Assembly (NCBI GenBank): GCA_903879825.1
Contig: CAIRND010000054.1
Span: 1 to 12,233 of the forward strand
DNA: 12,233 bases
DNA from: an uncultured Geobacteraceae bacterium
GTDB lineage: Bacteria; Desulfobacterota; Desulfuromonadia; Geobacterales; Pseudopelobacteraceae
Direction of reading: 5' to 3'
Notes under the pieces: generated by a model
Told to the model about the DNA's origin: nothing
Seen by the model: the letters and a program-made list of their open reading frames with translations, nothing else
Databases searched by the model: none
Translations under genes and position numbers: made by a program
Shown here: positions 6,200 through 12,233 of the stretch, in pieces
How the letters are laid out: each line of letters begins with the position of its first letter
How positions within the stretch are numbered: the stretch's first letter is position 1

Positions 6200-6522
6200 A
6201 CTCGTCCCTTGTGCAAAGGCTTGGTAACTCCGCTTCGTCCCTCGCCTCCACCGGATGACGCCGCTTTTTTAAAAGTTTTCGGAGGAGCATTTTTCACGAC
6301 AATCAGACGATCACCAAGTTTGGCACCATTTAACAGATCTATCGCCTCCCGCGCCTCTTCTTCGGATGACATCCTGACGTAACCGCACCCTCTCGCCTCA
6401 CCAGAAGCGGGATCGATTACCAGATGAACCGACTCAACCGAACCGACAACAGAAAACAGCTTTCGTACTTCATCTTCCGTAACGGTGCCGGCGATGTGTC
6501 CTACATAAATTTCAATACCCAT
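6196..6522 (-). CDS. Small RRM-type RNA-binding protein
   Basis: This 108-residue protein is one RNA recognition motif (residues ~3-80) plus a short Gly- and Lys-rich tail. RNP2 is IYVGHI (5-10) and RNP1 is RGCGYVRM (44-51). Y6 and Y48 keep two of the stacking aromatics, but the usual aromatic at RNP1 position 3 is C46 and the final position is M51. RNA binding could therefore be weaker or more selective. Such single-RRM proteins are common in cyanobacteria, Bacteroidetes and Geobacter relatives, often linked to cold response or RNA metabolism, but the targets are unknown. The start has AGAGGAG about 8 nt upstream. The stop overlaps the amidase start by 4 bp. Production is thus coupled to that of the amidase, an unexpected pairing. 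Confidence 0.9.
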   Translation of the reverse strand: MGIEIYVGHIAGTVTEDEVRKLFSVVGSVESVHLVIDPASGEARGCGYVRMSSEEEAREAIDLLNGAKLGDRLIVVKNAPPKTFKKAASSGGGEGRSGVTKPLHKGRV

Positions 6523-6550
6523 TGGTGGTCTCCTCTTTCATACATATCAT

Positions 6551-6687
6551 AACGCCCCCCAACCCCCTCTTATCTCAAGAGGGGGAGCTAAAGGCAAAGT
6601 CAGAATCAAATACAGATTTTTTATACCACCATACCCACTCCTTCGCGTCCCTCCCCTTAAGTAAGGGGAGGACAGGAGGGGTTAGAA
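6551..6687. repeat. Intergenic palindrome pair (REP/BIME-like)
   Basis: Between the mutS end and the RRM start are two strong hairpins. One is a perfect 9-bp stem CCCCCTCTT (6563-6571) with AAGAGGGGG (6577-6585). The other is a perfect 10-bp stem CCTCCCCTTA (6650-6659) with TAAGGGGAGG (6662-6671) and a 2-nt loop. The outer edges also mirror each other roughly (AACCCCC near 6561 and GGGGTTAG near 6679). Neither hairpin is followed by a T-run on either strand, so they are not ordinary terminators. The design resembles C/G-rich repeats dispersed in intergenic spaces of many proteobacteria. Repetition elsewhere in the genome cannot be seen from this window. Confidence 0.6.
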
Positions 6688-6718
6688 TCAATTGAAGCGA
6701 TCATCACCGTGCCTTATT

Positions 6719-9331
6719 TCACGCCATTCGCTTCAGTTCGTCAAGCAGGTTAAGCGCTTCCAGCGGCGTCAGGGTGGCGATGTTAAGCTTTTTCAGCCGC
6801 TTCCGCAGTTGATCCTCACTGGTTTCAAACAGTGAAAACTGTGCTGTCGGCTCCTGTGCGGTTTTTTTGCTGCTCTTGGCCAGACGCGGCGCGCCCTCTT
6901 CGTACTCGCCGCTCTCAAGATTGCGGAGAATTTCCTTGGCCCGTTCGATGACATCGGACGGCATTCCCGCCAGACGGGCCACCTGTATGCCATAGGAGTG
7001 AGAAGCGCCACCGGGGATTATGGTGCGGAGGAAAATCACCTGATCGTTCCACTCACGCACCGCCACGGTGAAATTTTTAATCCGCTCACGCGTCGTTGCC
7101 AGTTCAGTCAACTCGTGATAGTGGGTGGCGAAAAGTGTGCGACTGCGGCAGGTCGGGGTATCGTGAATGTACTCAGCCACAGCCCAGGCGATGGAGACAC
7201 CATCAAAGGTCGAGGTGCCACGCCCGATTTCATCCATAATGATCAGACTGCGGGGGGTGGCGTTACGGAGAATTCCGGCCGCCTCCATCATTTCCAGCAT
7301 AAAGGTCGATTGGCCACGAGCCAGATTATCACCCGCACCGACGCGGGTAAAAATACGGTCGGCAATACCGATACGGGCCGTACCGGCCGGGACGAAGCTA
7401 CCGGCCTGAGCCATCAGGGTGATCAGGGCTACCTGACGCATATAGGTTGATTTTCCCGCCATGTTCGGGCCGGTAATCATCAGCAACTGATTGGCCTCGG
7501 CATCCAGCAGGGTATCGTTCGGAACAAAACGCTCGCCAAGTTTCATCCCCTCAATCACCGGGTGACGGCCATCGCGGATATCTATGACGTCAGATTCATC
7601 GACCAGCGGCTTGCAGTAATTACGTTCACCGGCCACCGTTGCCAGTGAGAGCAGCACATCAAGATTTGCCAGGCCGTCGGCCGTCCGGGAAATCCGTTCG
7701 GCCTGAGCAGCAACCAGTTCTCGAATGTCCTGAAACAGGGTGAATTCCAGTGTACAGATTCGTTCTTCTGCCCCCAGCACCTTCTCCTCGTAATTTTTCA
7801 ACTCATCGGTAATGTAGCGTTCAGCATTGGCAAGGGTTTGACGACGAACATAATCGCTCGGGACGGCGGCCAGATTACTTTTTGTCACCTCGATGGAGTA
7901 GCCGAACACCCGGTTGTAGCGGATTTTCAGCGTTGATATACCGGTGCGGGCCCGTTCCTGGGCCTCCATCCGGGCGATAAAACCCTTCCCCTCACTGCTG
8001 ATGGCGCGAAGTTCGTCCAGTTCAGCATTATAACCGGGTGCGATGATGCCCCCTTCTCGCAGGGAGAACGGCGGAGCTTCAATAATACCGCGCGACACCA
8101 GCTGACAGAGGTCATCCAGCGGGTCAATCGTGACCCGCAACGATTTTAGCAGTGAACTGTGCACAACGGTTAACTGGTCCAGCAGATGCGGGAGATGAAC
8201 CAGCGAATCGTGCAGCGCACGCAGATCGCGTCCTCCGGCGCTGGCCATACCGATGCGGCCGTTCAGACGTTCCAGATCGGCGATGTTTTTCAAACGAGCG
8301 GTCAGCTCATCACGCAGTTCGGGATACTCCAGCAACTCTTCTACCGCATTCAGACGCTGCCTGATTGGCTCAAGTTCGATCAGGGGGTAGCTGAGCCACT
8401 GTTTCAACCGTCGGGCTCCCATGGCGGTTCCGGTCCGATCGAGACAACCGAGAAGCGAACCGGTGCGCTTGCCCTCGGCCATACTGGCGGTGATCTCCAG
8501 ATTGCGGCGGGTGGCAGGATCAAGAGCCAGGTGTTGACAGCGCCGTGAGACAATAATATCGCGGATATGCAGCAGTGCGGCTTTACGGTTTTCACGCACA
8601 TAATAGAGCGCGGCGGCGGCGGCCAATAGAGCGTTCGGTGCCCCATCAAGACCGAGCGCCTCAGGCGATGCGGCCCCAAAATGTCCGCACAGCAACGTTG
8701 TGGCATAATCGCGATCAAAGATCCAGGAGGGAGCGCGGGAAACAATTTTTTCGCTCAAAAATGAGCGCAGATCAGCCGGCAGGGCTTCCCGGTCGAGAGC
8801 GTCAGAAAGAAGAATTTCACGCGGGTTGACTCCAACCGCTTCGGCCAGCACGGCAGCCGCTCCAACCAGTTCTGTCGCCCGAAACTCACCGGTGGACACG
8901 TCCAGCCAGGCACAGCCCCAGTTGCCGCCAGTCGCCTCACAAAGTGCCAACAGATAATTGTTTTCGTCCGGAACAAGGCTTTCGGACTCAATCAGCAGAC
9001 CGGGGGTGACAACTCTGACAACTTCACGCCGGACAATACCTTTGGCCTGCTTCGGATCTTCAACCTGCTCACAGATGGCGACTTTGTGCCCCAGTGCTAT
9101 TAACGTGGCAATATAGGGAGCAACCGAATGGTAGGGAACACCGCAGAAGGGGATCTCATCACCACTTCCCTTATTACGGGATGTCAGCGTGATATCGAGC
9201 AGACGAGACGCCAGCAGGGCATCGTCCAGGAACATTTCATAAAAATCCCCCATGCGAAAAAAGAGGATCGCATCGGGATAGCCCGACTTGATTTCCAGAT
9301 ATTGGCGCATCATGGGGGTCTGCTCTGCCAT
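6719..9331 (-). CDS. mutS: DNA mismatch repair protein MutS
   Basis: MutS recognises base mismatches and small loops and, with MutL, starts mismatch repair. The 870-residue protein is full length. The mismatch-reading Phe and Glu are F30 and E32 (GDFYEMF) in domain I. The connector, lever and clamp domains run to ~570, followed by the ABC ATPase. Walker A is GPNMAGKS (621-628), the signature region is FTRVGAGDNLARGQSTF (~661-677), and Walker B DE is D700-E701. Near the C-terminus QFSLF (831-835) looks like a beta-clamp binding motif, followed by the helical dimer/tetramer region (842-870). The start has AAAGG 8 nt upstream. It lies 43 bp after the transglycosylase gene on the same strand. No mutL is seen nearby. 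Confidence 0.98.
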   Translation of the reverse strand: MAEQTPMMRQYLEIKSGYPDAILFFRMGDFYEMFLDDALLASRLLDITLTSRNKGSGDEIPFCGVPYHSVAPYIATLIALGHKVAICEQVEDPKQAKGIVRREVVRVVTPGLLIESESLVPDENNYLLALCEATGGNWGCAWLDVSTGEFRATELVGAAAVLAEAVGVNPREILLSDALDREALPADLRSFLSEKIVSRAPSWIFDRDYATTLLCGHFGAASPEALGLDGAPNALLAAAAALYYVRENRKAALLHIRDIIVSRRCQHLALDPATRRNLEITASMAEGKRTGSLLGCLDRTGTAMGARRLKQWLSYPLIELEPIRQRLNAVEELLEYPELRDELTARLKNIADLERLNGRIGMASAGGRDLRALHDSLVHLPHLLDQLTVVHSSLLKSLRVTIDPLDDLCQLVSRGIIEAPPFSLREGGIIAPGYNAELDELRAISSEGKGFIARMEAQERARTGISTLKIRYNRVFGYSIEVTKSNLAAVPSDYVRRQTLANAERYITDELKNYEEKVLGAEERICTLEFTLFQDIRELVAAQAERISRTADGLANLDVLLSLATVAGERNYCKPLVDESDVIDIRDGRHPVIEGMKLGERFVPNDTLLDAEANQLLMITGPNMAGKSTYMRQVALITLMAQAGSFVPAGTARIGIADRIFTRVGAGDNLARGQSTFMLEMMEAAGILRNATPRSLIIMDEIGRGTSTFDGVSIAWAVAEYIHDTPTCRSRTLFATHYHELTELATTRERIKNFTVAVREWNDQVIFLRTIIPGGASHSYGIQVARLAGMPSDVIERAKEILRNLESGEYEEGAPRLAKSSKKTAQEPTAQFSLFETSEDQLRKRLKKLNIATLTPLEALNLLDELKRMA

Positions 9332-9374
9332 GCGTAAAACCTTTCGAATACTTTAATTGATACCGGGGGTGTTA

Positions 9375-11465
9375 TTATTTGAGGCCGTAGAGCTGTCGAT
9401 ACGTCGCCGCCGACGCATATACTTTTTTTACATAATCACGGGTTTCCTGATACGGGATACTCTCGATAAATTCATCTTTTTTCAGTCCCTTGAAGCTTTT
9501 TTTCCAGCGTTCAAGCGCTCCAGAACCGGCATTATACGCTGCCGCCATGTAGACTACATCCCCGTCATACTGTTTCATCAGATCATTTAGGTGTTTCGTG
9601 CCCAAACGGATATTGTACTCGGGTACGATCAAGCGCTGAGGATTAAAATCACCCTTTTCCCGGGCGGTCTGTTTGGCCGTAGCAGGCATCATCTGCATCA
9701 ATCCAATCGCGCCGGCACCTGATTTGATAGCGGGAGAGAAGCCGCTTTCGGCACGAATCAAGGCAAAGACCAGTCCTTCCGATAATCCGTTGAGAGCGGC
9801 GTTCTGACTGACCAGCTCCGAGTAGGCGCGGGGATAACCGGCTGTCCAGAGCGGCAATGATGCTTTTTCCCACGCCACCGGACGGTTTTGCATAAACAGG
9901 GAAATGGCCGAACCATAGTCGCGCATTTCAAGATATATCCGTGCCAGTGCAGGGAATAAACCTTTTTTTTCACCGTTTTTCTTACGGATAGCCGCCATCT
10001 CTATTCGTGCCTCTTCAAGCATGCCGAGTGAAGCCAGCAGACGCGGCTTGTCATACCCGGATGACTGGGGAAGTTCCAGCAGAGCATCGCGGCTACCCAG
10101 CGGCTCACGCGTATCCTTTATCCCCTTCTGTTCACGATACCAGGTGGCATAAAAACCGGCCGGAAATTCGTCCAGCAGTGTCTTATAATACTGGGCGGCG
10201 GAACTATCACCATTTTTTTCCAGCGTTCGTCCCAACCAGTACAACACCTTCTCGCGCTGGGGTTCATCGGTAAGTAACCCCTTGAAAATATCTGCAGAGC
10301 CTGCGTATTCACCCGCCAGATAGCGACACCAGCCGGTCTCCCACATCGATTTTGCGACAACTTTTGCTTCAGGCGATAGCTTGGCTGCCTGATCGAACAA
10401 ACGGGCAGCCTCTGCAAACTGCCCGAGGCTGCGCTTTAGTCCCGCCGCTTCAATCAAGGCATCATCGGCCAATTCCTGTTTTTTCCCTTCACCCGCCAGT
10501 TCCAGATAGAGGGCAAGCGCCCGATCTTTCAGATCCTGCCGATCAAGTGACTTAGCCAACCAGAATCGGGCTTCTGAGCGAACCCCAGGAAGAAGACTTA
10601 TCGCAGCCTTGGCAAACTGTTTTTCGGCTTGTTTATACTGTCTCAGGCGATAGTGGGCCATACCGGTACGGAGATCAATGCGATCATTAACCGTTTGCGG
10701 CTGCGCCGCAGCGGGGATCATCTCCAGAGTCAGCAATGACGAGCTGAACTCATTCTGCGTATAAAGAATTGAGGCCCGTTTAATTAGCTCTTCAGCGGTG
10801 TACGGTGACGCTTTCAGAGCAGAATGTTCAAGCTGTTTCAGGCGTTCCTGAGACTTGGCAGCCAGGGGTGACGACGGGCTGTTGATCCAGAGACTCCGAT
10901 AGATAAGCAGTGCCCCGGCCGCATCAGCCGTTTCTTCCCGACAGCGTGCCGACTGGTAACTGGCATCAACGGCATCGCTGCCCGAAGTATATTTTTCGAT
11001 GTACGTTTGATACGACTTGAGAGCACCTTTGAAATCGCCGGACTCATAGATAATATCAGCATACAGTTTTTCTGAGCGACGAATCAGCCTGGATGAGGGG
11101 AATGACGCCTGAAAGCCAGCCGCTTTGGCACGTGCAGCCGGATATTTTTTCAGCTTAAAAAGCGCCTCTGCCTGATAGAATGCGGCATAATCAGCTATCA
11201 ACGGCAGCTTGTGCTCCGCTTCGTCCAGAAGCGTCGCCGCTTCTTCGTACTTATCAGTGCGCAATGCAGCCATACCGCGGATTATGGACCGATATACCTG
11301 ATCAGATGATTTTCCGGCCGATGTATACGCAGCCTGAAAATCCTTATCGCGAAACTGGACAGCGGCCCGGTTCAAATATTCATCTGCCCGTGATGGAGGA
11401 GCGGTAGCCGCCAATACTATTATTCCGGTTATGGCCAACAGGACCGGCTTGAAGCGATTTGACAT
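9375..11465 (-). CDS. slt: Soluble lytic murein transglycosylase (Slt70-like)
   Basis: Slt enzymes cleave the MurNAc-GlcNAc bond of murein and form 1,6-anhydroMurNAc in the periplasm. I start at ATG 11463-11465 (696 residues) because AAGG lies 8 nt upstream and this gives a clean Sec signal peptide, SRA before DEY near residue 28. The frame reaches back to 11507, but the 14 extra residues would precede the signal peptide and read poorly. Residues ~30-540 are alpha-helical with TPR-like repeats, matching the superhelical ring of Slt70. The C-terminal SLT domain carries catalytic E573 in RAESGFSP, then GLMQMMPATA and AAYNAGSGAL. Length is slightly above E. coli Slt70. It sits directly upstream of mutS on the minus strand and shares murein turnover with the amidase further on. 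Confidence 0.93.
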   Translation of the reverse strand: MSNRFKPVLLAITGIIVLAATAPPSRADEYLNRAAVQFRDKDFQAAYTSAGKSSDQVYRSIIRGMAALRTDKYEEAATLLDEAEHKLPLIADYAAFYQAEALFKLKKYPAARAKAAGFQASFPSSRLIRRSEKLYADIIYESGDFKGALKSYQTYIEKYTSGSDAVDASYQSARCREETADAAGALLIYRSLWINSPSSPLAAKSQERLKQLEHSALKASPYTAEELIKRASILYTQNEFSSSLLTLEMIPAAAQPQTVNDRIDLRTGMAHYRLRQYKQAEKQFAKAAISLLPGVRSEARFWLAKSLDRQDLKDRALALYLELAGEGKKQELADDALIEAAGLKRSLGQFAEAARLFDQAAKLSPEAKVVAKSMWETGWCRYLAGEYAGSADIFKGLLTDEPQREKVLYWLGRTLEKNGDSSAAQYYKTLLDEFPAGFYATWYREQKGIKDTREPLGSRDALLELPQSSGYDKPRLLASLGMLEEARIEMAAIRKKNGEKKGLFPALARIYLEMRDYGSAISLFMQNRPVAWEKASLPLWTAGYPRAYSELVSQNAALNGLSEGLVFALIRAESGFSPAIKSGAGAIGLMQMMPATAKQTAREKGDFNPQRLIVPEYNIRLGTKHLNDLMKQYDGDVVYMAAAYNAGSGALERWKKSFKGLKKDEFIESIPYQETRDYVKKVYASAATYRQLYGLK

Positions 11466-11566
11466 ACGATCTGCCTTTCGTGAAAAAGGCCGCGAGCTGC
11501 TGCTCATGGCCGGGGAGGATGAGGATAAATTAAAGATGATTGTGCGATGAGCGTGGATCGAAGCAA

Positions 11567-11827
11567 CTACAATTTTCTCCGGGCCATTTCGTCGTGATAA
11601 AATTTTTGTTTGAGGACTTCATAGTCGCGGCTGCCGGGCGCTTTGTTGCGCAACTTGGCCATAACCGCTGCTTCAATCTCATCCACGGCGCCAAAAAAAG
11701 CTTCCAGAGACTGCTTGGTTTGCCGCAGTGCGCGGCTTTCATCAGAGACGTCGGCAAGATCATCTCGCCAGATACGGGTCATTATTTCGTGGGCCATTGT
11801 TGAAATACGGTCTTCAGATAACGACAT
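11567..11827 (-). CDS. DUF507 family protein (second of tandem pair)
   Basis: This 86-residue cytoplasmic protein is mainly charged helix and resembles DUF507, a small family of unknown function found in Geobacter relatives. The N-terminus (SEDRISTMAHEIM) aligns by eye with that of the upstream gene (KEEQIRGLAEKVY), and both end in a basic helix, so the two look like tandem duplicates that have diverged. No signal, membrane or metal motif is seen. TGAGG lies 7 nt before the ATG. The gap to its neighbour is 9 bp, so the pair is surely cotranscribed. It ends about 100 bp before slt. Family assignment is from pattern recall and is less certain than for the upstream copy. Confidence 0.75.
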   Translation of the reverse strand: MSLSEDRISTMAHEIMTRIWRDDLADVSDESRALRQTKQSLEAFFGAVDEIEAAVMAKLRNKAPGSRDYEVLKQKFYHDEMARRKL

Positions 11828-11836
11828 ATCAAAACC

Positions 11837-12124
11837 TCACAGGACTATATTTCTTTCCTTGGCCAGCTTATCCTTAACCATTTTCAGCATACGGCGGCGG
11901 TCTATCTCGGCAGCGCCACGCCCCATTGCCGCCATAGTTTCATCAAGCAGCTTCTCCGCATCCCGTTCAAGCTTCTGCTCGGCGGCAAAATTCTGGGAGA
12001 TAGCCTGAACAATCCCCGCAATAACCGCACCGCGCTCTCCACGAGGAGTAATCAGCTTCTCAGCCGCTAAATCATTGTAGACCTTCTCTGCCAGACCGCG
12101 GATCTGTTCCTCTTTTAGTCGCAT
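11837..12124 (-). CDS. DUF507 family protein (first of tandem pair)
   Basis: This 95-residue protein begins MRLKEEQIRGLAEKVYNDL, the typical DUF507 opening. It continues as alternating charged helices, with GERGAVIAGIVQAI in the middle and an Arg/Lys-rich C-terminus (DRRRMLKMVKDKLAKERN). The function of the family is not known to me; it looks soluble and helical, possibly an oligomer or nucleic-acid associated. GAGG lies only 4 nt before the ATG. The start is 13 nt past a terminator-like hairpin in the leader, which suggests transcription is attenuated or controlled before the gene. It heads the minus-strand run of the window. Confidence 0.8.
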   Translation of the reverse strand: MRLKEEQIRGLAEKVYNDLAAEKLITPRGERGAVIAGIVQAISQNFAAEQKLERDAEKLLDETMAAMGRGAAEIDRRRMLKMVKDKLAKERNIVL

Positions 12125-12136
12125 ATCGCCTCAAAT

Positions 12137-12162
12137 GAAAAAGGCCTGCGACTGGCAGACCT
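12137..12162 (-). terminator. Terminator-like hairpin in the DUF507 leader
   Basis: On the minus strand the stem AGGTCTGC (complement of 12155-12162) pairs with GCAGGCCT (12142-12149) around CAGTC, with one G-U pair, and then runs into five T's. On the plus strand the same pair becomes a C-A mismatch, so the minus-strand RNA forms the better hairpin. It lies just before the DUF507 start. Because the plus-strand gene at 12202 leaves no room for an upstream minus-strand gene to end here, it may be an attenuator. A TACAAT box (complement of 12219-12224) could be the -10 of a leftward promoter, though its -35 would lie outside the window. Confidence 0.45.
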
Positions 12163-12201
12163 CATCTATATGATGATTTAACTTTTTTCCGGAGGGGACT
12201 C

Positions 12202-12233
12202 ATGAGAAAAGTGGACTTATTGTACTCAATACG
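12202..12233 (+). CDS. 5' end of a divergent gene (partial, product unknown)
   Basis: An ATG at 12202-12204 follows a strong GGAGG (12191-12195) with 6 nt spacing. Ten complete codons read MRKVDLLYSI before the window ends, with no stop. This is too short to identify. It is divergent from the DUF507 pair with 77 bp between starts, so the two promoters must overlap this small gap or the gene itself. The spacer holds an AT-rich stretch (12166-12188) suited to a rightward promoter. Confidence 0.6.
   Translation, partial: MRKVDLLYSI

Noticed and set aside
6563..6671. The two palindromes as intrinsic terminators of mutS
   Set aside because: Neither stem is followed by a T-run on the minus strand, so the normal terminator pattern is absent.
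6998..7450. 150-residue plus-strand frame opposite mutS
   Set aside because: It lies wholly antisense to the conserved MutS ATPase region and has no family resemblance, so it is a shadow of the GC-rich coding strand.
11466..11507. Longer transglycosylase start at 11507
   Set aside because: It would place 14 Ser/Arg-rich residues before a good signal peptide; ATG 11463-11465 has its own ribosome site.
12135..12173. Twelve-codon leader peptide upstream of the right-edge gene
   Set aside because: It has no ribosome site and overlaps the hairpin by chance; no run of regulatory codons is present.
1..12233. CRISPR array or insertion sequence
   Set aside because: No regularly spaced repeats, and no transposase frame or terminal inverted repeats flanking one, were found.

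Overview
The window looks like a Desulfuromonadales-type deltaproteobacterium (Geobacter/Pelobacter relatives). This rests on two tandem DUF507 genes, a prfA-linked histidine gene pair, and the MutS, lytic transglycosylase and amidase content. It is an inference from gene families, not a database match. The window falls into two parts: an AT-rich accessory tail (about 1-1973) and a more GC-rich, densely packed housekeeping block (about 1974-12233).

Accessory part. This appears to be the right-hand end of an integrative element whose other end lies beyond position 1. It holds a complete tyrosine-recombinase gene (765-1769). A divergent 60-residue helix-turn-helix protein (354-536, minus strand) has no ATG/GTG/TTG start and seems to begin at ATT behind a perfect Shine-Dalgarno. 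A 12-bp perfect tandem repeat just past the integrase may be an arm-type integrase binding site. The 3' part of a tRNA-Met(CAT) gene, from anticodon stem to CCA, ends at 1973 and is the likely attachment site. The tRNA's own terminator (1980-2010) follows on the chromosomal side. Positions 1-353 hold only weak small-ORF candidates.

Housekeeping part, plus strand. hisI (phosphoribosyl-AMP cyclohydrolase), a long-form hisG (ATP phosphoribosyltransferase), prfA (peptide chain release factor 1) and a CxxCxxCC (YkgJ-like) cysteine-cluster protein are closely spaced and probably cotranscribed. No clear promoter is visible between the tRNA terminator and hisI, so the insertion may have rewired expression of these genes, including the normally essential prfA.

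Housekeeping part, minus strand. Transcribed leftwards from about 12124 are two tandem DUF507 genes, a soluble lytic murein transglycosylase, mutS, a small RRM RNA-binding protein and an AMIN/Amidase_3 cell-wall amidase. The RRM and amidase genes overlap as ATGA, and the amidase end overlaps the YkgJ-like gene convergently. Between mutS and the RRM gene lies an intergenic element made of two strong palindromes. The set covers murein turnover (transglycosylase and amidase), mismatch repair and RNA binding. At the right edge a divergent plus-strand gene starts and runs out of the window, and a terminator-like hairpin lies in the DUF507 leader.
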